DNA of 64,000 nt from the NCBI RefSeq assembly GCF_029872155.1, contig NZ_JARXLA010000002.1, positions 806,001 to 870,000 of the forward strand, read 5' to 3'. A program made the position numbers and the translations under genes. Shown piece by piece: positions 19,130-29,900 of this stretch; position 1 is the stretch's first letter; each line of letters starts with the position of its first letter. The notes under the pieces are model-generated. The model ran no database searches, had not been told where the DNA came from, and worked only from the letters and a program-made list of their open reading frames with translations. This DNA is from Hyphomicrobium sp. D-2 (GTDB lineage: Bacteria > Pseudomonadota > Alphaproteobacteria > Rhizobiales > Hyphomicrobiaceae).

Positions 19130-20743
19130 GTGCAGTTGTTCGCCAATCTGCTCGACAGCCTCACAACGACGCCATCGCGTAACGGCAAGCTGGCGCTGCT
19201 GGCGGAGTATTTCCGCCTTGCGCCCGATCCCGATCGCGGTTTCGCCCTCGCCGCGCTGACCGATGGGCTGTTTCCGCGCCTGCCGCTCCGCCGCGCCCTT
19301 GCTGAGCTGATGTCCGATAAGATCGACCCGGTGCTGTATCAGCTCTCGCGCGACTATGTCGGTGACACTGCGGAGACAGTTGCTTTGCTGTGGCCTTCGC
19401 GCGGCAACGGTGATGGCGCGCAACCGCCCCCGCCCCGACTGGCGGATGTCGTGGCCGCGCTGGAGCTGGCCGATCGCAACACGGTAACGCCACTGCTCGG
19501 CAGCCTGCTCGACCGGCTCGACGTGCGTGGCCGCTGGGCATTGCTGAAACTGATCGGCGGAGCACCGCGCGTCGGCGTGTCAGCCCGCCTCGCCAAGACA
19601 GCACTGGCGCAGATGAGCGGCCACGACCTCAGCGAGATCGAAGAAATCTGGCACGCACTGGTGCCGCCTACAGTGATCTTTTCGCTCGCTCGATGGCCGT
19701 CGCCGCGCCCGACCGCGAGGGCAAGCCGGTTTTCCGTCCGATGATGCTGGCCCACCCGATTGAGGAAGGCGACTGGGCGAACCTTGCGCCGGAAACAATC
19801 GCCGCTGAATGGAAGTGGGATGGCATACGCATCCAGACCGTTGCGATGAATGGCGATGTGCGGCTGTTCTCGCGCACGGGCGACGACATCTCGCGCAGCT
19901 TCCCTGAAATCGTCGCGGCGTTCTCGCCTTACAATGTCGTGCTGGATGGCGAGTTGCTGGTCGTGCGCGATGACACCGTTGCGCCGTTTAACGATCTGCA
20001 GCAACGGCTCAACCGCAAGGCGGTGACGCCACGCATGCTGCGCGACTATCCCGTATTCGTGCGTCTTTACGACATTTTGCTGGATGAAGCCGACGACCTG
20101 CGCGCCATGCCCTTCGATCAACGCCGGATGCGGCTAGAGCAATGGCACCGGATGCACGCCCCTCGTCGCACCGATGTTAGCCCGCTGGTCGAGTTCGACA
20201 CCTTCGATACGCTGAACGGCATCTGGGCCAATACGCGCGAAGCCGGCATCGAAGGACTAATGCTGAAGCACCGCGAAAGCCCTTATCTTTCCGGTCGCCC
20301 GAAGGGCCACTGGTGGAAATGGAAGCGCGCCGCGCTGACGCTGGATTGCGTGCTGATGTATGCCCAGCGCGTTCGGGCAAGCGGTCGTCCGATCACCTGA
20401 TTACACCTTCGGCGTCTGGCGCAAGAGCGATGCTTCGACGCCTGAAACTGCTGAAAGCCGTGAACTGGTACCGGTCGGCAAAGCCTATTCCGGCTTCACC
20501 GACGAGGAACTGGTGCGGCTCGACCGCTTCATCCGCACCAACACGGTCGATCAATACGGGCCGGTGCGAGCGGTGGAGCGAAGCCTCGTGCTGGAAATAG
20601 CCTTCGATGCTGTCTTTCCCTCAACACGGCATAAGTCCGGGTTGGCGATGCGCTTTCCGCGCGTGCACCGCATCCGCTGGGATAAGCCCGCAACGGAAGC
20701 CGACACGCTCGAAACCGCGCAGAAGCTGATTGTCGCCCCCTGA
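19130..20743 (+). pseudogene. ATP-dependent DNA ligase, three single-base deletions
   Basis: Homologue of the bacterial ATP-dependent ligases that pair with the preceding exonuclease, starting two bases after its stop (GTG at 19130). The N-terminal domain (LFANLLDSLTTTPSRNGKL) is in one frame to about 19669. The adenylation domain follows in another, with motif I EWKWDGIR (catalytic Lys), FSRTGDDIS, LDGELLV, EGLMLKH and KWKRAALTLDCVLMYAQ. The OB-fold end (DYTFGVWRK, GFTDEEL, VLEIAFD, RFPRVHRIRWDKP) is in a third. Adding one base at each of about 19669, 20366 and 20397 restores an approximately 538-residue protein. All three look like lost bases in short homopolymers. Confidence 0.87.
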
Positions 20744-20841
20744 CCGAACTGCGAACGCCGCTCATTCCCGCTGGCGGAGTGGCTGCGGGTTGCTTATCGA
20801 TGGTGGTGACAGATGCTGCTCACCGCCGGAGACCTGCACCG

Positions 20842-21699
20842 ATGTGGCCGATCCTGAAAACCGCGCTGATGAACTGGTCCCAGCACCGCAGCACCACCGT
20901 GGGTGCAGCCCTTGCCTATTACCTCGTATTCTCCCTCGGCCCACTGCTGCTGATCGTGATCGCCATCGCCGGGTTCGCGTTCGGAGAGGACGCTGTGCGC
21001 GGCACGCTCAGCACCGAGTCCCGCGATCTGCTGGGCGCGGAAGGCGCAGCCATCATTGAAACGATGCTGGACGGTGCCGCCTCGCGCGAAGCGAGCAGCT
21101 TCACGGCGGCAATTGGCATCGGGCTGTTGCTGGTGACCGCTCTGACGGTCGTGGTGCAGCTCAAAGAGGCGATGAACACCGTGTGGGATGTCAGCCAGCC
21201 CACCGGCGGAACCGTGATCTGGTATCTCCGCACGTACTTCATGTCGCTGCTGGGCGTCATGGCACTTGGCTTTCTGGTGATCGCATCGCTGGTCATCAGC
21301 ACCACGCTGACAGCGCTCTCGTCCTGGGCCAGCGATATCCCGATCGACACACGCTTTTGGGAACTGTTGAACACGGGCGTCACCGTGCTCATCCTCTCCG
21401 GATTGTTCGCGATGCTCTACAAGTGGTTCCCTGACGCCAAGGTGCGTTGGTCGGACGCCTGGCCCGGCGCCGTTGCGGCTGCCCTGATGTTTGCCGGCGG
21501 CAAGCTGGCCATCGCCTGGTACATCGGCCGTCAGGGACTGCAGTCGACCTACGGCGCGGCCGCATCGCTCGTCATTCTGCTGCTGTGGGTCTATTTCACG
21601 GCGCTCATCGTGCTGCTGGGCGCGGAAATTTCCCGCGCCTATGCGCTGAGCCGGGACGCGGATGCCCCTGCTCCGGCGCCTCCCCCTGAAAAGGGATAG
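20842..21699 (+). CDS. YihY/BrkB family membrane protein
   Basis: A 285-residue inner-membrane protein of the YihY/virulence factor BrkB family, with about six helices. The signatures HRSTTVGAALAYYLVFSLGPLLLI near the N-terminus, AMNTVWDV, MLYKWFPDAKVRW and STYGAAASLVILLLWVYF are characteristic. The family was once misread as RNase BN; its role is still not established (envelope or transport functions have been proposed). The frame opens at GTG 20779, but ATG 20842, with GGAG ten bases upstream, gives the usual start. It is intact, unlike the three genes before it. Confidence 0.88.
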   Translation: MWPILKTALMNWSQHRSTTVGAALAYYLVFSLGPLLLIVIAIAGFAFGEDAVRGTLSTESRDLLGAEGAAIIETMLDGAASREASSFTAAIGIGLLLVTALTVVVQLKEAMNTVWDVSQPTGGTVIWYLRTYFMSLLGVMALGFLVIASLVISTTLTALSSWASDIPIDTRFWELLNTGVTVLILSGLFAMLYKWFPDAKVRWSDAWPGAVAAALMFAGGKLAIAWYIGRQGLQSTYGAAASLVILLLWVYFTALIVLLGAEISRAYALSRDADAPAPAPPPEKG

Positions 21700-21715
21700 G
21701 CCGCCGCATCAGCCA

Positions 21716-23275
21716 TCAGTGCTCAACCGGAACGGCCTTGGCGTTGCGCAGAAAATAGAGCGCGAAGATTGCCGCCAGCACGGCGAAACTGGCCGACACC
21801 GCTGAAGCAACTTCAAACGCATAGACGAACGCGCCGCGCGCCGTATCCAGCAGCGCTGAAGCTTCTGCGTTGGGCAGCGTCTTCGCTACCTCTATCGCCC
21901 CGCTCAGCGTACCGCGTGCGATCGGCACACTTTCCGCCGTCACAACGCTCGGCAAATGGGCAGCATCCATCGTCCGACCATAGACGAACGTGAACAGGCT
22001 TCCCAACACGGCGATGCCCGTGGCGCCGCCCAGTTCAAAGCTGGTTTCGGATATGGCGGATGCCGCCCCCGCCCGCTCCGGCGGTGCGGCGCTCATTACG
22101 ATGTCGGTGGTGATCGCACCCGTGGGCGACATACCGGTGCAGAAGATCATCATGCCGGCAAACAGCAGCCATGGCTTGTCGAGGCCAGCAATCTGCGTCA
22201 GCAGCGCAAAGCCGACCGAAGCCAGCAGCAACCCGCACCCGATGACGTACGCGGGCCGGAACCGACGCACCAGATATGGCGCAGCCAGAGACCCCAGCGC
22301 GAACACGATACCAGACGGCGCCATCCATAGGCCCGCTTCAAGCGGGTTCATGCGCAGCACTAGCTGCAGATACTGGGTGATGAAAAAGAACGAGCCCAGC
22401 ATCATAAACAGGCCCAGCATGTTGGTGGCCAGTGCGGCGCTGAACGCCGGCGTTTTGAACAGCCGCACATCGATCAGTGGATCGGGATGTTGCTCCTCAC
22501 GGCGAAAGAAGACATAGCCCAACGCAACGCCGATCAGCATCACCGCCGCAGCAACCGGATCCCAACCCACCTCGGCCATGTGCTTGATGCCGTAGATGAC
22601 GCAAAGAACAGCGGCAACCGAAAGCGCGGCGCTGGCGATATCCAGCTGGCCGGCATTTTCATCCTTGAACTCTTGCAGCACGATCGGTGCCACAACCAGC
22701 AACATGACCATCAATGGCACGTTGATGAGGAACACGGCACCCCACGAATAATGGGCCAGGATGATGCCTCCGAACACCGGCCCCACCGCTGCGCCGGCCG
22801 AGAACGCCGCAACCCACACGCCGATGGCGAACGCACGCTCGCGGCCATCGAGAAACATGTTTCTGATAAGCGATAGCGTCGAGGGCGCCAACGATGCCGC
22901 CGCCAATCCCTGCAAGGCGCGCGCGACAATCAGCATTTCCGAACTGGTCGAATAGGCCGCCAGCAGCGACGTCAGCCCGAACGCGGTAGCGCCATACATC
23001 AGCACCTTGCGGCGGCCGATGCGGTCGCCCAGCGTGCCCATCGTTACCAGCGCGCCCGCGACCATGAAGCCGTAAATATCGACGATCCATAGCAGCTCGG
23101 CGGCGCTTGGCTTCAGGTCCGCGACGATCTCCGGCACGGCCAGATAAAGCACCGTGAGATCCATCGAATAGAGCAGGCACGGAATTGCCAACACGGCAAG
23201 GCCGATCCAATCCCGGCGGGTGGCCTTGCTGGCAGCCGGAACCGCGTCGGATGCGCGGCCTGAATTCTGCGTCAT
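21716..23275 (-). CDS. MFS multidrug efflux transporter, DHA2 family
   Basis: A 519-residue drug:proton antiporter with about 14 membrane helices, the DHA2 layout. It shows the N-terminal MDLTVLYLAVPEI helix, motif A GTLGDRIGRRKVL between helices 2 and 3, ARALQGLAAASLAPSTLSLI, and motif C GAAVGPVFGG in helix 5. It resembles the SmvA/EmrB/QacA group exporting cationic or lipophilic compounds; the substrate is not predictable. ATG 23275 was preferred over 23332 because MTQNSGR follows an AAGGA box. It converges on the YihY gene with only 16 bases between stops. Confidence 0.9.
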   Translation of the reverse strand: MTQNSGRASDAVPAASKATRRDWIGLAVLAIPCLLYSMDLTVLYLAVPEIVADLKPSAAELLWIVDIYGFMVAGALVTMGTLGDRIGRRKVLMYGATAFGLTSLLAAYSTSSEMLIVARALQGLAAASLAPSTLSLIRNMFLDGRERAFAIGVWVAAFSAGAAVGPVFGGIILAHYSWGAVFLINVPLMVMLLVVAPIVLQEFKDENAGQLDIASAALSVAAVLCVIYGIKHMAEVGWDPVAAAVMLIGVALGYVFFRREEQHPDPLIDVRLFKTPAFSAALATNMLGLFMMLGSFFFITQYLQLVLRMNPLEAGLWMAPSGIVFALGSLAAPYLVRRFRPAYVIGCGLLLASVGFALLTQIAGLDKPWLLFAGMMIFCTGMSPTGAITTDIVMSAAPPERAGAASAISETSFELGGATGIAVLGSLFTFVYGRTMDAAHLPSVVTAESVPIARGTLSGAIEVAKTLPNAEASALLDTARGAFVYAFEVASAVSASFAVLAAIFALYFLRNAKAVPVEH

Positions 23276-23395
23276 AGATGACAGTTCCTTGCAGACGGCC
23301 AGCGGGCGGGCCGCCATCGGCGCGTTGCTCACGCTTCGAGTTGTGCTGCTGTCATCTAAGGTGGCGGATCGGCCTTGTCACGGGGCCGCCCCGCG

Positions 23396-24058
23396 TCAAT
23401 TTTCCGGTGCGTTGCTGGAAGCCCGCCAATCGGCGCTATAGAGCGGCAAAGTGCCTTCATTAAACGCCCGCGCGTCATAATTCAGCAGCGAACGCTCGAA
23501 GCTTACCGCCGGACGGGTGTTGTTTTCGGCCAGATCGAGCTTCACCTCGAACTGATAGGGGCCGATGGCCCGAATAAGCTCATCGGGCTTCTGATCGGCG
23601 CCGCGCGTGTAGAACAGCACCTGCTCGGTGCGGCTGGTACGCCCCGCAAGCGAGATCGGCGCGAACGGCTCATAGGCGCCGGTGCGCGTTTTCTCCATCG
23701 TCCAGCGACCGAAGTCGGCAGCATAGAACTTTTTCTCGGCGCCACTGCGCGGGTCAGTGGCGGTCAGTTCTATTGAAAGCACCGTGGCCGTACGCGCACC
23801 TTCATTTGTGATCGTCACCGGCACCGCGATAACTTCAAAGTTGGAGTTCTGATAGGGCGCTGCAAAGTGAATGACCGGTGGCACAAACACACGCACATCC
23901 GCTTCCTTCAGCGATGTCTCCCACAGGCTATAGGCTGAAAAGATAAGCGCGACCGCAGATAGCACCGCCGCGATGCTGCCGCCCTCCATAGCAGAAACGC
24001 CATGCGCGGCTGTTGCCGCCGGGTCGACATCTCCATTCCGCTTGCCGAATAACGCCAT
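23396..24058 (-). CDS. Single-pass membrane-anchored protein, unknown function
   Basis: 220 residues. A short polar N-terminus leads to one hydrophobic helix at about 26-46 (GSIAAVLSAVALIFSAYSLWE), then a beta-rich extracytoplasmic domain (VPVTITNEGARTATVLSIEL, FTRGADQKPDELIRAIGPYQFEVKLDL). The first part of that domain looks like an immunoglobulin-like strand pattern. No enzyme motif is seen. GGGGGAAAG precedes the ATG. It is read in the same direction as the MFS gene with a 120-base gap and could share its operon. Confidence 0.72.
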   Translation of the reverse strand: MALFGKRNGDVDPAATAAHGVSAMEGGSIAAVLSAVALIFSAYSLWETSLKEADVRVFVPPVIHFAAPYQNSNFEVIAVPVTITNEGARTATVLSIELTATDPRSGAEKKFYAADFGRWTMEKTRTGAYEPFAPISLAGRTSRTEQVLFYTRGADQKPDELIRAIGPYQFEVKLDLAENNTRPAVSFERSLLNYDARAFNEGTLPLYSADWRASSNAPEN

Positions 24059-24465
24059 TCAACTTTCCCCCAAAGCGTGCCCCAAGATGCCCCGTGCCAG
24101 ATCCGGCCCATGACAGATCTATGTCATGCACATCCTCGCAAGCCGATACAGCTTACATGGGACGGCACGAAGCAGCACATTTTGACACCGCTATGGCAGG
24201 AACTCGCACGCTTCCAGAAGCATTCCAATTGCAGCAATACCGATGCGTTTTTTCGACGTGTTTATTGGCGTCAGAACGTTTGCAAGCAGTTGCGCGCAAA
24301 GTTTCACAATGCTGCCCACTCGCCATTAACTAGCGGCCACGGAACCCGCAGCGAACGGCGTTAGATCAGACAAAATCCGATGTGCGCGCCTTGCGAACAA
24401 CGATGAAGCCGCCGAACTTTGGTCAGCGCAGTGACGGGGGCCTGCGTCTCAACAGGGAGAATTCC
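24059..24465. other. Divergent intergenic region
   Basis: About 400 bases between a minus-strand membrane-protein gene and the plus-strand DUF937 gene. Open frames on the plus strand here lack a ribosome binding site and protein-like composition. It presumably holds promoters; no repeat was seen. Confidence 0.45.
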
Positions 24466-25554
24466 ATGTCCAGCACGCCAAACCTCGTTACCCTTATCAG
24501 TCAGTTCATCACGCCGGAAATGCTCAACCGTTCTGCATCCGCCATGGGCGTGGATCTATCTTCCATGCAGAAAGGCGTCAGTGCTGGCATCCCGGGTATT
24601 CTGTCGGCATTGACCTCTTCGGTCATGAAGCCGGGCGGGATTGCAAAGATCGAGAACGCCATCGATCAGCAGCAGCCGGGCGTACTTGCCGATGCCGCGA
24701 GAATGATGGGCACACCGCAACAGGCGCGTGTCGCCGAAGAAGGGCTCAACTCGCTGTCATCTGTTCTTGGTGGCGGCACGACCTCTGCTCTCGCTAACGC
24801 CGTTGGCCGTTACTCCGGTGCCGGTGAAACCGGCGCCAAGGGCATGCTCGGCCTGCTCGCCCCGGTGGTTATGGGTGTGCTCGGGCAGCAGCAAAATGCT
24901 GGCGCCGGCGGCGTCGCTCAATTGCTTGCATCGCAGAAAGACAACGTGATGCGCGCCATGCCATCGGAGTTTGCAAACTACCTCGGCAGTTCCGGTATTC
25001 TCGACAAGGCGCAGACCGCCGCAACCGGACAAACCAGCACGCGTTCGTCGTATCAGTCTGCAAACTATACGACCGACAAGGGCACATCGCAGGGCAGCTG
25101 GTTGCTCCCCGCACTGGCAGCACTCTGTCTGCTCGGTCTCGGCTGGTATCTGTTCTCACGGCCCTCCGATACAACGGTAGCAACCGCACCGACTGAAATT
25201 CGGACACCGGGCGTTGCTCCGGAAAGCACGCATGTCACCGACACGACCCGCTTTGGCGGTACGCCGTTCGTGGTGGCCTGGAACGACATGGAAAAATGGC
25301 TGCACAAGTCGGTCTACAGCAGCGACAACAAGAAGGTCGGCGAGATCGCAGAGTTGATCCGCAATCCGGAAGATCGCGTCACCAACGTTTACATGGACGC
25401 TGAAACGACGCTGGGCCTCGGTGGTCAGCGCTATGACATCTCCGCCGACAAGATCAGCGAAGTGAAGCCGGACGGCATCATTCTTTCAATGACGGAAGCG
25501 GAAATCAAAGCCATGCCGCCAGCTGACGGCGCCAAGGCCGACGTCAAGAAGTAA
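24466..25554 (+). CDS. DUF937 protein with membrane helix and C-terminal PRC-barrel-like domain
   Basis: 362 residues in three parts. The N-terminal half resembles DUF937, with Gly/Ala-rich helices, KGVSAGIPGILSALTSSVMKPGG and GAKGMLGLLAPVVMGVLGQQ. A single membrane helix follows at about 210-230 (LLPALAALCLLGLGWYLF). The C-terminal domain from about 265 (WLHKSVYSSDNKKVGEIAEL, YMDAETTLGLGG) looks like a PRC barrel. DUF937 proteins include YidB-like members of unknown function, and PRC barrels often sit at membrane or RNA-binding sites. ATG 24466 has GGGAG at 7 bases. A strong terminator follows. Confidence 0.8.
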   Translation: MSSTPNLVTLISQFITPEMLNRSASAMGVDLSSMQKGVSAGIPGILSALTSSVMKPGGIAKIENAIDQQQPGVLADAARMMGTPQQARVAEEGLNSLSSVLGGGTTSALANAVGRYSGAGETGAKGMLGLLAPVVMGVLGQQQNAGAGGVAQLLASQKDNVMRAMPSEFANYLGSSGILDKAQTAATGQTSTRSSYQSANYTTDKGTSQGSWLLPALAALCLLGLGWYLFSRPSDTTVATAPTEIRTPGVAPESTHVTDTTRFGGTPFVVAWNDMEKWLHKSVYSSDNKKVGEIAELIRNPEDRVTNVYMDAETTLGLGGQRYDISADKISEVKPDGIILSMTEAEIKAMPPADGAKADVKK

Positions 25555-25588
25555 CAACGGCTTCAGCTGCCAAAACACGGCAGACAAG

Positions 25589-25622
25589 ACACGGCGCTCT
25601 ACATGGGGCGCCGTGTTTTTCG
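25589..25622 (+). terminator. Intrinsic terminator of the DUF937 gene
   Basis: ACACGGCGC (25589-25597) pairs with GCGCCGTGT (25608-25616), followed by TTTTT. Confidence 0.85.
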
Positions 25623-25665
25623 TTTATACAGCTCTCCATTCTGACCTGCGCATTGCTGCAGGCAC

Positions 25666-25697
25666 AAAAAAGGCGATGGTCCACAGGACCATCGCCT
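25666..25697 (-). terminator. Intrinsic terminator of the 55-residue secreted protein gene
   Basis: AGGCGATGGTCC (25671-25682) pairs perfectly with GGACCATCGCCT (25686-25697). On the minus strand the stem is followed by a run of six T (plus-strand A run 25666-25671). Confidence 0.88.
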
Positions 25698-25721
25698 GAT
25701 GCCGAATTGATCTGCCAAACG

Positions 25722-25889
25722 TCAGCCGCCTGGCGTTTCGGCTATGCACTTGCCCGCAGCGGCATCCCAATCGTAACCCTCTGCCTTGTCACAGGCTTCC
25801 TTCGTCGTCGGCGGCGCAGGATCGGCAAAGGCTGGCGCCGCAAATACGACTGCGGATCCAAGTACCATCAATGAAAGAATTGCTTTCAT
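25722..25889 (-). CDS. Very small secreted protein (55 aa)
   Basis: A short gene supported by several signals. The ATG at 25889 has AGGAG at 8 bases. The product begins MKAILSLMVLGSAVVF with a signal peptide ending AAPAFAD, leaving a mature peptide of about 33 residues containing PAPPTTKEAC, DKAEGYDWDAAAGKC and ending ETPGG. The two Cys (residues 33 and 48) flank an acidic, Trp-containing loop and could form a disulfide in the periplasm. A strong minus-strand terminator lies 25 bases after the stop. I do not recognise a family. It is a stand-alone transcript between the DUF937 gene and ettA. Confidence 0.75.
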   Translation of the reverse strand: MKAILSLMVLGSAVVFAAPAFADPAPPTTKEACDKAEGYDWDAAAGKCIAETPGG

Positions 25890-26046
25890 GCTTCATACTC
25901 CTGTCTACACAGGCATATGATTATTCAGCACGCTGCTTAACGCCATGGTCGATGCTTCGACTGGCAAAGGGGCGAAAAAACTCCGTCTCACAACGGAGCA
26001 GCATTACAAAACCAAACAAACACGCTTCAAAGTTGTTCTTCGTTAG

Positions 26047-26085
26047 TTGCACTGGCGACTCCCCGCGGGGAGCCAGCCGCCAGCG
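26047..26085. repeat. Dispersed imperfect hairpin repeat, copy B
   Basis: TTGCACTGGCGACTCCCC is followed after GC by GGGGAGCCAGCCGCCAGCG. It lies downstream of ettA (minus strand). It forms a tandem pair with copy C, with a 47-base period. Confidence 0.75.
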
Positions 26086-26093
26086 TTTGTTGG

Positions 26094-26135
26094 TTGCACT
26101 GGCGACTCCCCCCGCGGCGAGCCGGCCGCCAGCGC
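26094..26135. repeat. Dispersed imperfect hairpin repeat, copy C
   Basis: TTGCACTGGCGACTCCCC, a short CGCGG loop, then GAGCCGGCCGCCAGCGC. It is the tandem partner of copy B and ends seven bases before the ettA stop. Confidence 0.75.
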
Positions 26136-26142
26136 ATTTGTT

Positions 26143-27801
<1,659 letters not shown>

Positions 27802-28002
27802 GGGGGCGGCCTCCTCGAATCGCGAGTGTCGGGATTGGTCTTTGCGGCCTTCTAGCCGATCAGGCCGCGCCTCTCAACGCGACCGATGCTCAGGACGCAG
27901 CCGCAATAGGGCAAGGGGTGCACATCCACCCCTCACCCTCGCATATAGTGTATTGTTTTTTAAAGACAACTTTCCTGCCCAGCCTTGCGCGGAGCGCTTG
28001 CC

Positions 28003-28683
28003 TCAGGCGAACGTTGCAGCCGCGACGGATACAGGCTGCTCAGGATAGGACAGCTGTTCGCGCGCCCGCCAGGCATCCGTCACGTAGTTGATTACAAGCG
28101 ACTTGCGCACGCCGTTTATCGGGCGCGCCTCGAACCCGTGATAGCTGATGTTCGACGGCACAAAGATCATCGCCGAGTTCGACCCAAACGGAGAGCGCCC
28201 GACCCACCGCTTCTCAGCATCGTAAATGTCCGTGCCGAGATCGGAATGGGTCGGATCCTTCGACAGGTAAAGCAGGAACGTGAACGCCTTCACACCTATG
28301 TCTGTATGCGGCTCCAGCCAAAACCCATCGACATCCTGCGCGAACTCGATGCGTAGATACGTGCCGCTCAGCCTGACGCCAAACGTGCGCTCGATCTCCG
28401 CCGTGACACGCGGGTCCTGTAGCGCGGCTGCGACAGATTCTGCGCAGGCATACTCGGCGCGATTGCCAACATCAAAATAGTGACGCGACGCATTGTGCAG
28501 CTCGCGTTTCCCCGAAACTCCACCGAGGTCCGCCGCCGAGATTGGAAGGTCGAGAATGTCATCAACCGTCGATTGAGGCAGGCAGTTCTGGAGAAACCAA
28601 TGCCGGTAGGGATGCCATTCTTCGTTTGAGTTGCGGAAGCTTCTGAGTAACGAGGCGGCGACGTCTTTAGCGGATGCGGACAT
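28003..28683 (-). CDS. 2-oxoglutarate/Fe(II) dioxygenase-like protein
   Basis: 226 residues matching the double-stranded beta-helix oxygenase pattern. The iron-binding HxD is at H126/D128 (EPHTDIG), the second His at H182 (ISYHGFEARP) and the 2-oxoglutarate-binding Arg at R193 (NGVRKSLVINYV). It resembles prolyl-hydroxylase-like 2OG oxygenases, and the substrate is unknown. ATG 28683 follows AGGAG at about 10 bases; an upstream in-frame start at 28719 is less likely. It lies 124 bases downstream of the first ELM1 gene on the same strand. Confidence 0.78.
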   Translation of the reverse strand: MSASAKDVAASLLRSFRNSNEEWHPYRHWFLQNCLPQSTVDDILDLPISAADLGGVSGKRELHNASRHYFDVGNRAEYACAESVAAALQDPRVTAEIERTFGVRLSGTYLRIEFAQDVDGFWLEPHTDIGVKAFTFLLYLSKDPTHSDLGTDIYDAEKRWVGRSPFGSNSAMIFVPSNISYHGFEARPINGVRKSLVINYVTDAWRAREQLSYPEQPVSVAAATFA

Positions 28684-28807
28684 GATGTTTGCGCTCCTGG
28701 TTCGCTGCAGTTCCCTCACATGCTGCTGCCAGTTACACCCGCGCGCCGCTGCCTTACCAATCGGTATTTGTGATTATACACCGCAAACAGATGTTCTGTA
28801 TGCGTCT

Positions 28808-29824
28808 CTATTGTGCCGCAGCACAATTTGTCGTTTTGGCTTTGAACTTCGCGTAACGCGCCGCGATCTGCCTTGCGATATCGCCACCTGAATTCAGCGG
28901 CGCATATGTCCATTCGTCGAGATTGGAAAACGGCTCGGGCAGAGGTCGCGTCACGCCATGCTTTTCCAACGCCCGGTGAAAACGCGTGAACTTCGCGGAA
29001 CCACCGTCAGGATGAAAGACATAGACGGGCTTGCCCGTGGCACAGGGCTCACCGGTCATATTGATGCTATCAGCCGGCGCAACGAAAGCGTCGGCAACCG
29101 CGATAAAATATGGATAGGGATTTTCGCCCAGCATATCCCAGAACACGCCTGGAAAGCGCGCACTCGCGTGCCGTACCCGTTCCACTATTGCAGCTTCGGT
29201 ACGCCGTGACGGCGTAATGAGAAGGCTGGCGCCGGCTTCGCCCAAAGCCACTATTGCGCGCTCCAGTCGCTCCAGCGCAGCGGAGGAATATTTGTAATCG
29301 CCGTTCGATCCACCGAGCAGAACCGCCACACGCGGACACGGCAACGCGCTGAATTTCTCAGGTATTGTCTCACGTATTTGCGCCAACCGAATTGGCGTGA
29401 AGCCGTGCGGCGCTGTCAGCGATGTAATAACGTTATCACCGCGCAGCTTGTCGTGCTCAGGAACCCAGAACAGATCAGCTGTCTTCGAGGACACTTTCGG
29501 ATTCTGCAAAATGACTGTGAATGTTGCACTTCCTGCACGACGTTTCAGTTCGCGGATATATGGTGTCGTCAATCGACCGATCGCCATCGCAATGTCAGGC
29601 CACGGCGGCGCAAAATTGCTCCCCTGCTCGCCGAAGCGATCATTCTGCGGCACGCCGATCCAGGGTGACAGCAGCTTGTGAACACCTCCCGGAGCGACAC
29701 GCTTCACTGTGATCGAAAGACCAAGCGCATTTGCAATGCCCTGCGACTGGACATCGTTACCCGCCTTGCCATCGCTGATGAGCCAGCAATTCTGTCCGGC
29801 CAGGAGATCGTCTGGATCAGCCAT
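28808..29824 (-). CDS. ELM1 family protein (mitochondrial fission ELM1-like), paralogue 1
   Basis: 338 residues of the ELM1 family, named from a plant mitochondrial fission factor but common in alphaproteobacteria. The fold resembles GT-B glycosyltransferases, and the bacterial function is not established. Typical stretches are WLISDGKAGNDVQSQG, WPDIAMAIGRLTTPYI, VPEHDKLRGDNVI, VAVLLGGSNGDYKY, LLITPSRRT and DSINMTGEPCATGKPVYVF near the C-terminus. A second, divergent copy lies 800 bases upstream on the same strand with a membrane protease between them. The C-terminal SINMTGE segment resembles the donor-sugar site of GT-B enzymes. Confidence 0.87.
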   Translation of the reverse strand: MADPDDLLAGQNCWLISDGKAGNDVQSQGIANALGLSITVKRVAPGGVHKLLSPWIGVPQNDRFGEQGSNFAPPWPDIAMAIGRLTTPYIRELKRRAGSATFTVILQNPKVSSKTADLFWVPEHDKLRGDNVITSLTAPHGFTPIRLAQIRETIPEKFSALPCPRVAVLLGGSNGDYKYSSAALERLERAIVALGEAGASLLITPSRRTEAAIVERVRHASARFPGVFWDMLGENPYPYFIAVADAFVAPADSINMTGEPCATGKPVYVFHPDGGSAKFTRFHRALEKHGVTRPLPEPFSNLDEWTYAPLNSGGDIARQIAARYAKFKAKTTNCAAAQ

Positions 29825-29900
29825 CGATTGCTCCTCTTGGCGTTAAATAGGTTTGCGGTTCCCCATGCGTAAGACCGAAAATGCGCTTTGGCCGCGCCAT

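Noticed and set aside
26047-26135. CRISPR-like direct repeat pair
   Set aside because: Only two copies, each a hairpin with palindromic arms and no spacer-like unit; related hairpins occur singly elsewhere in the window.
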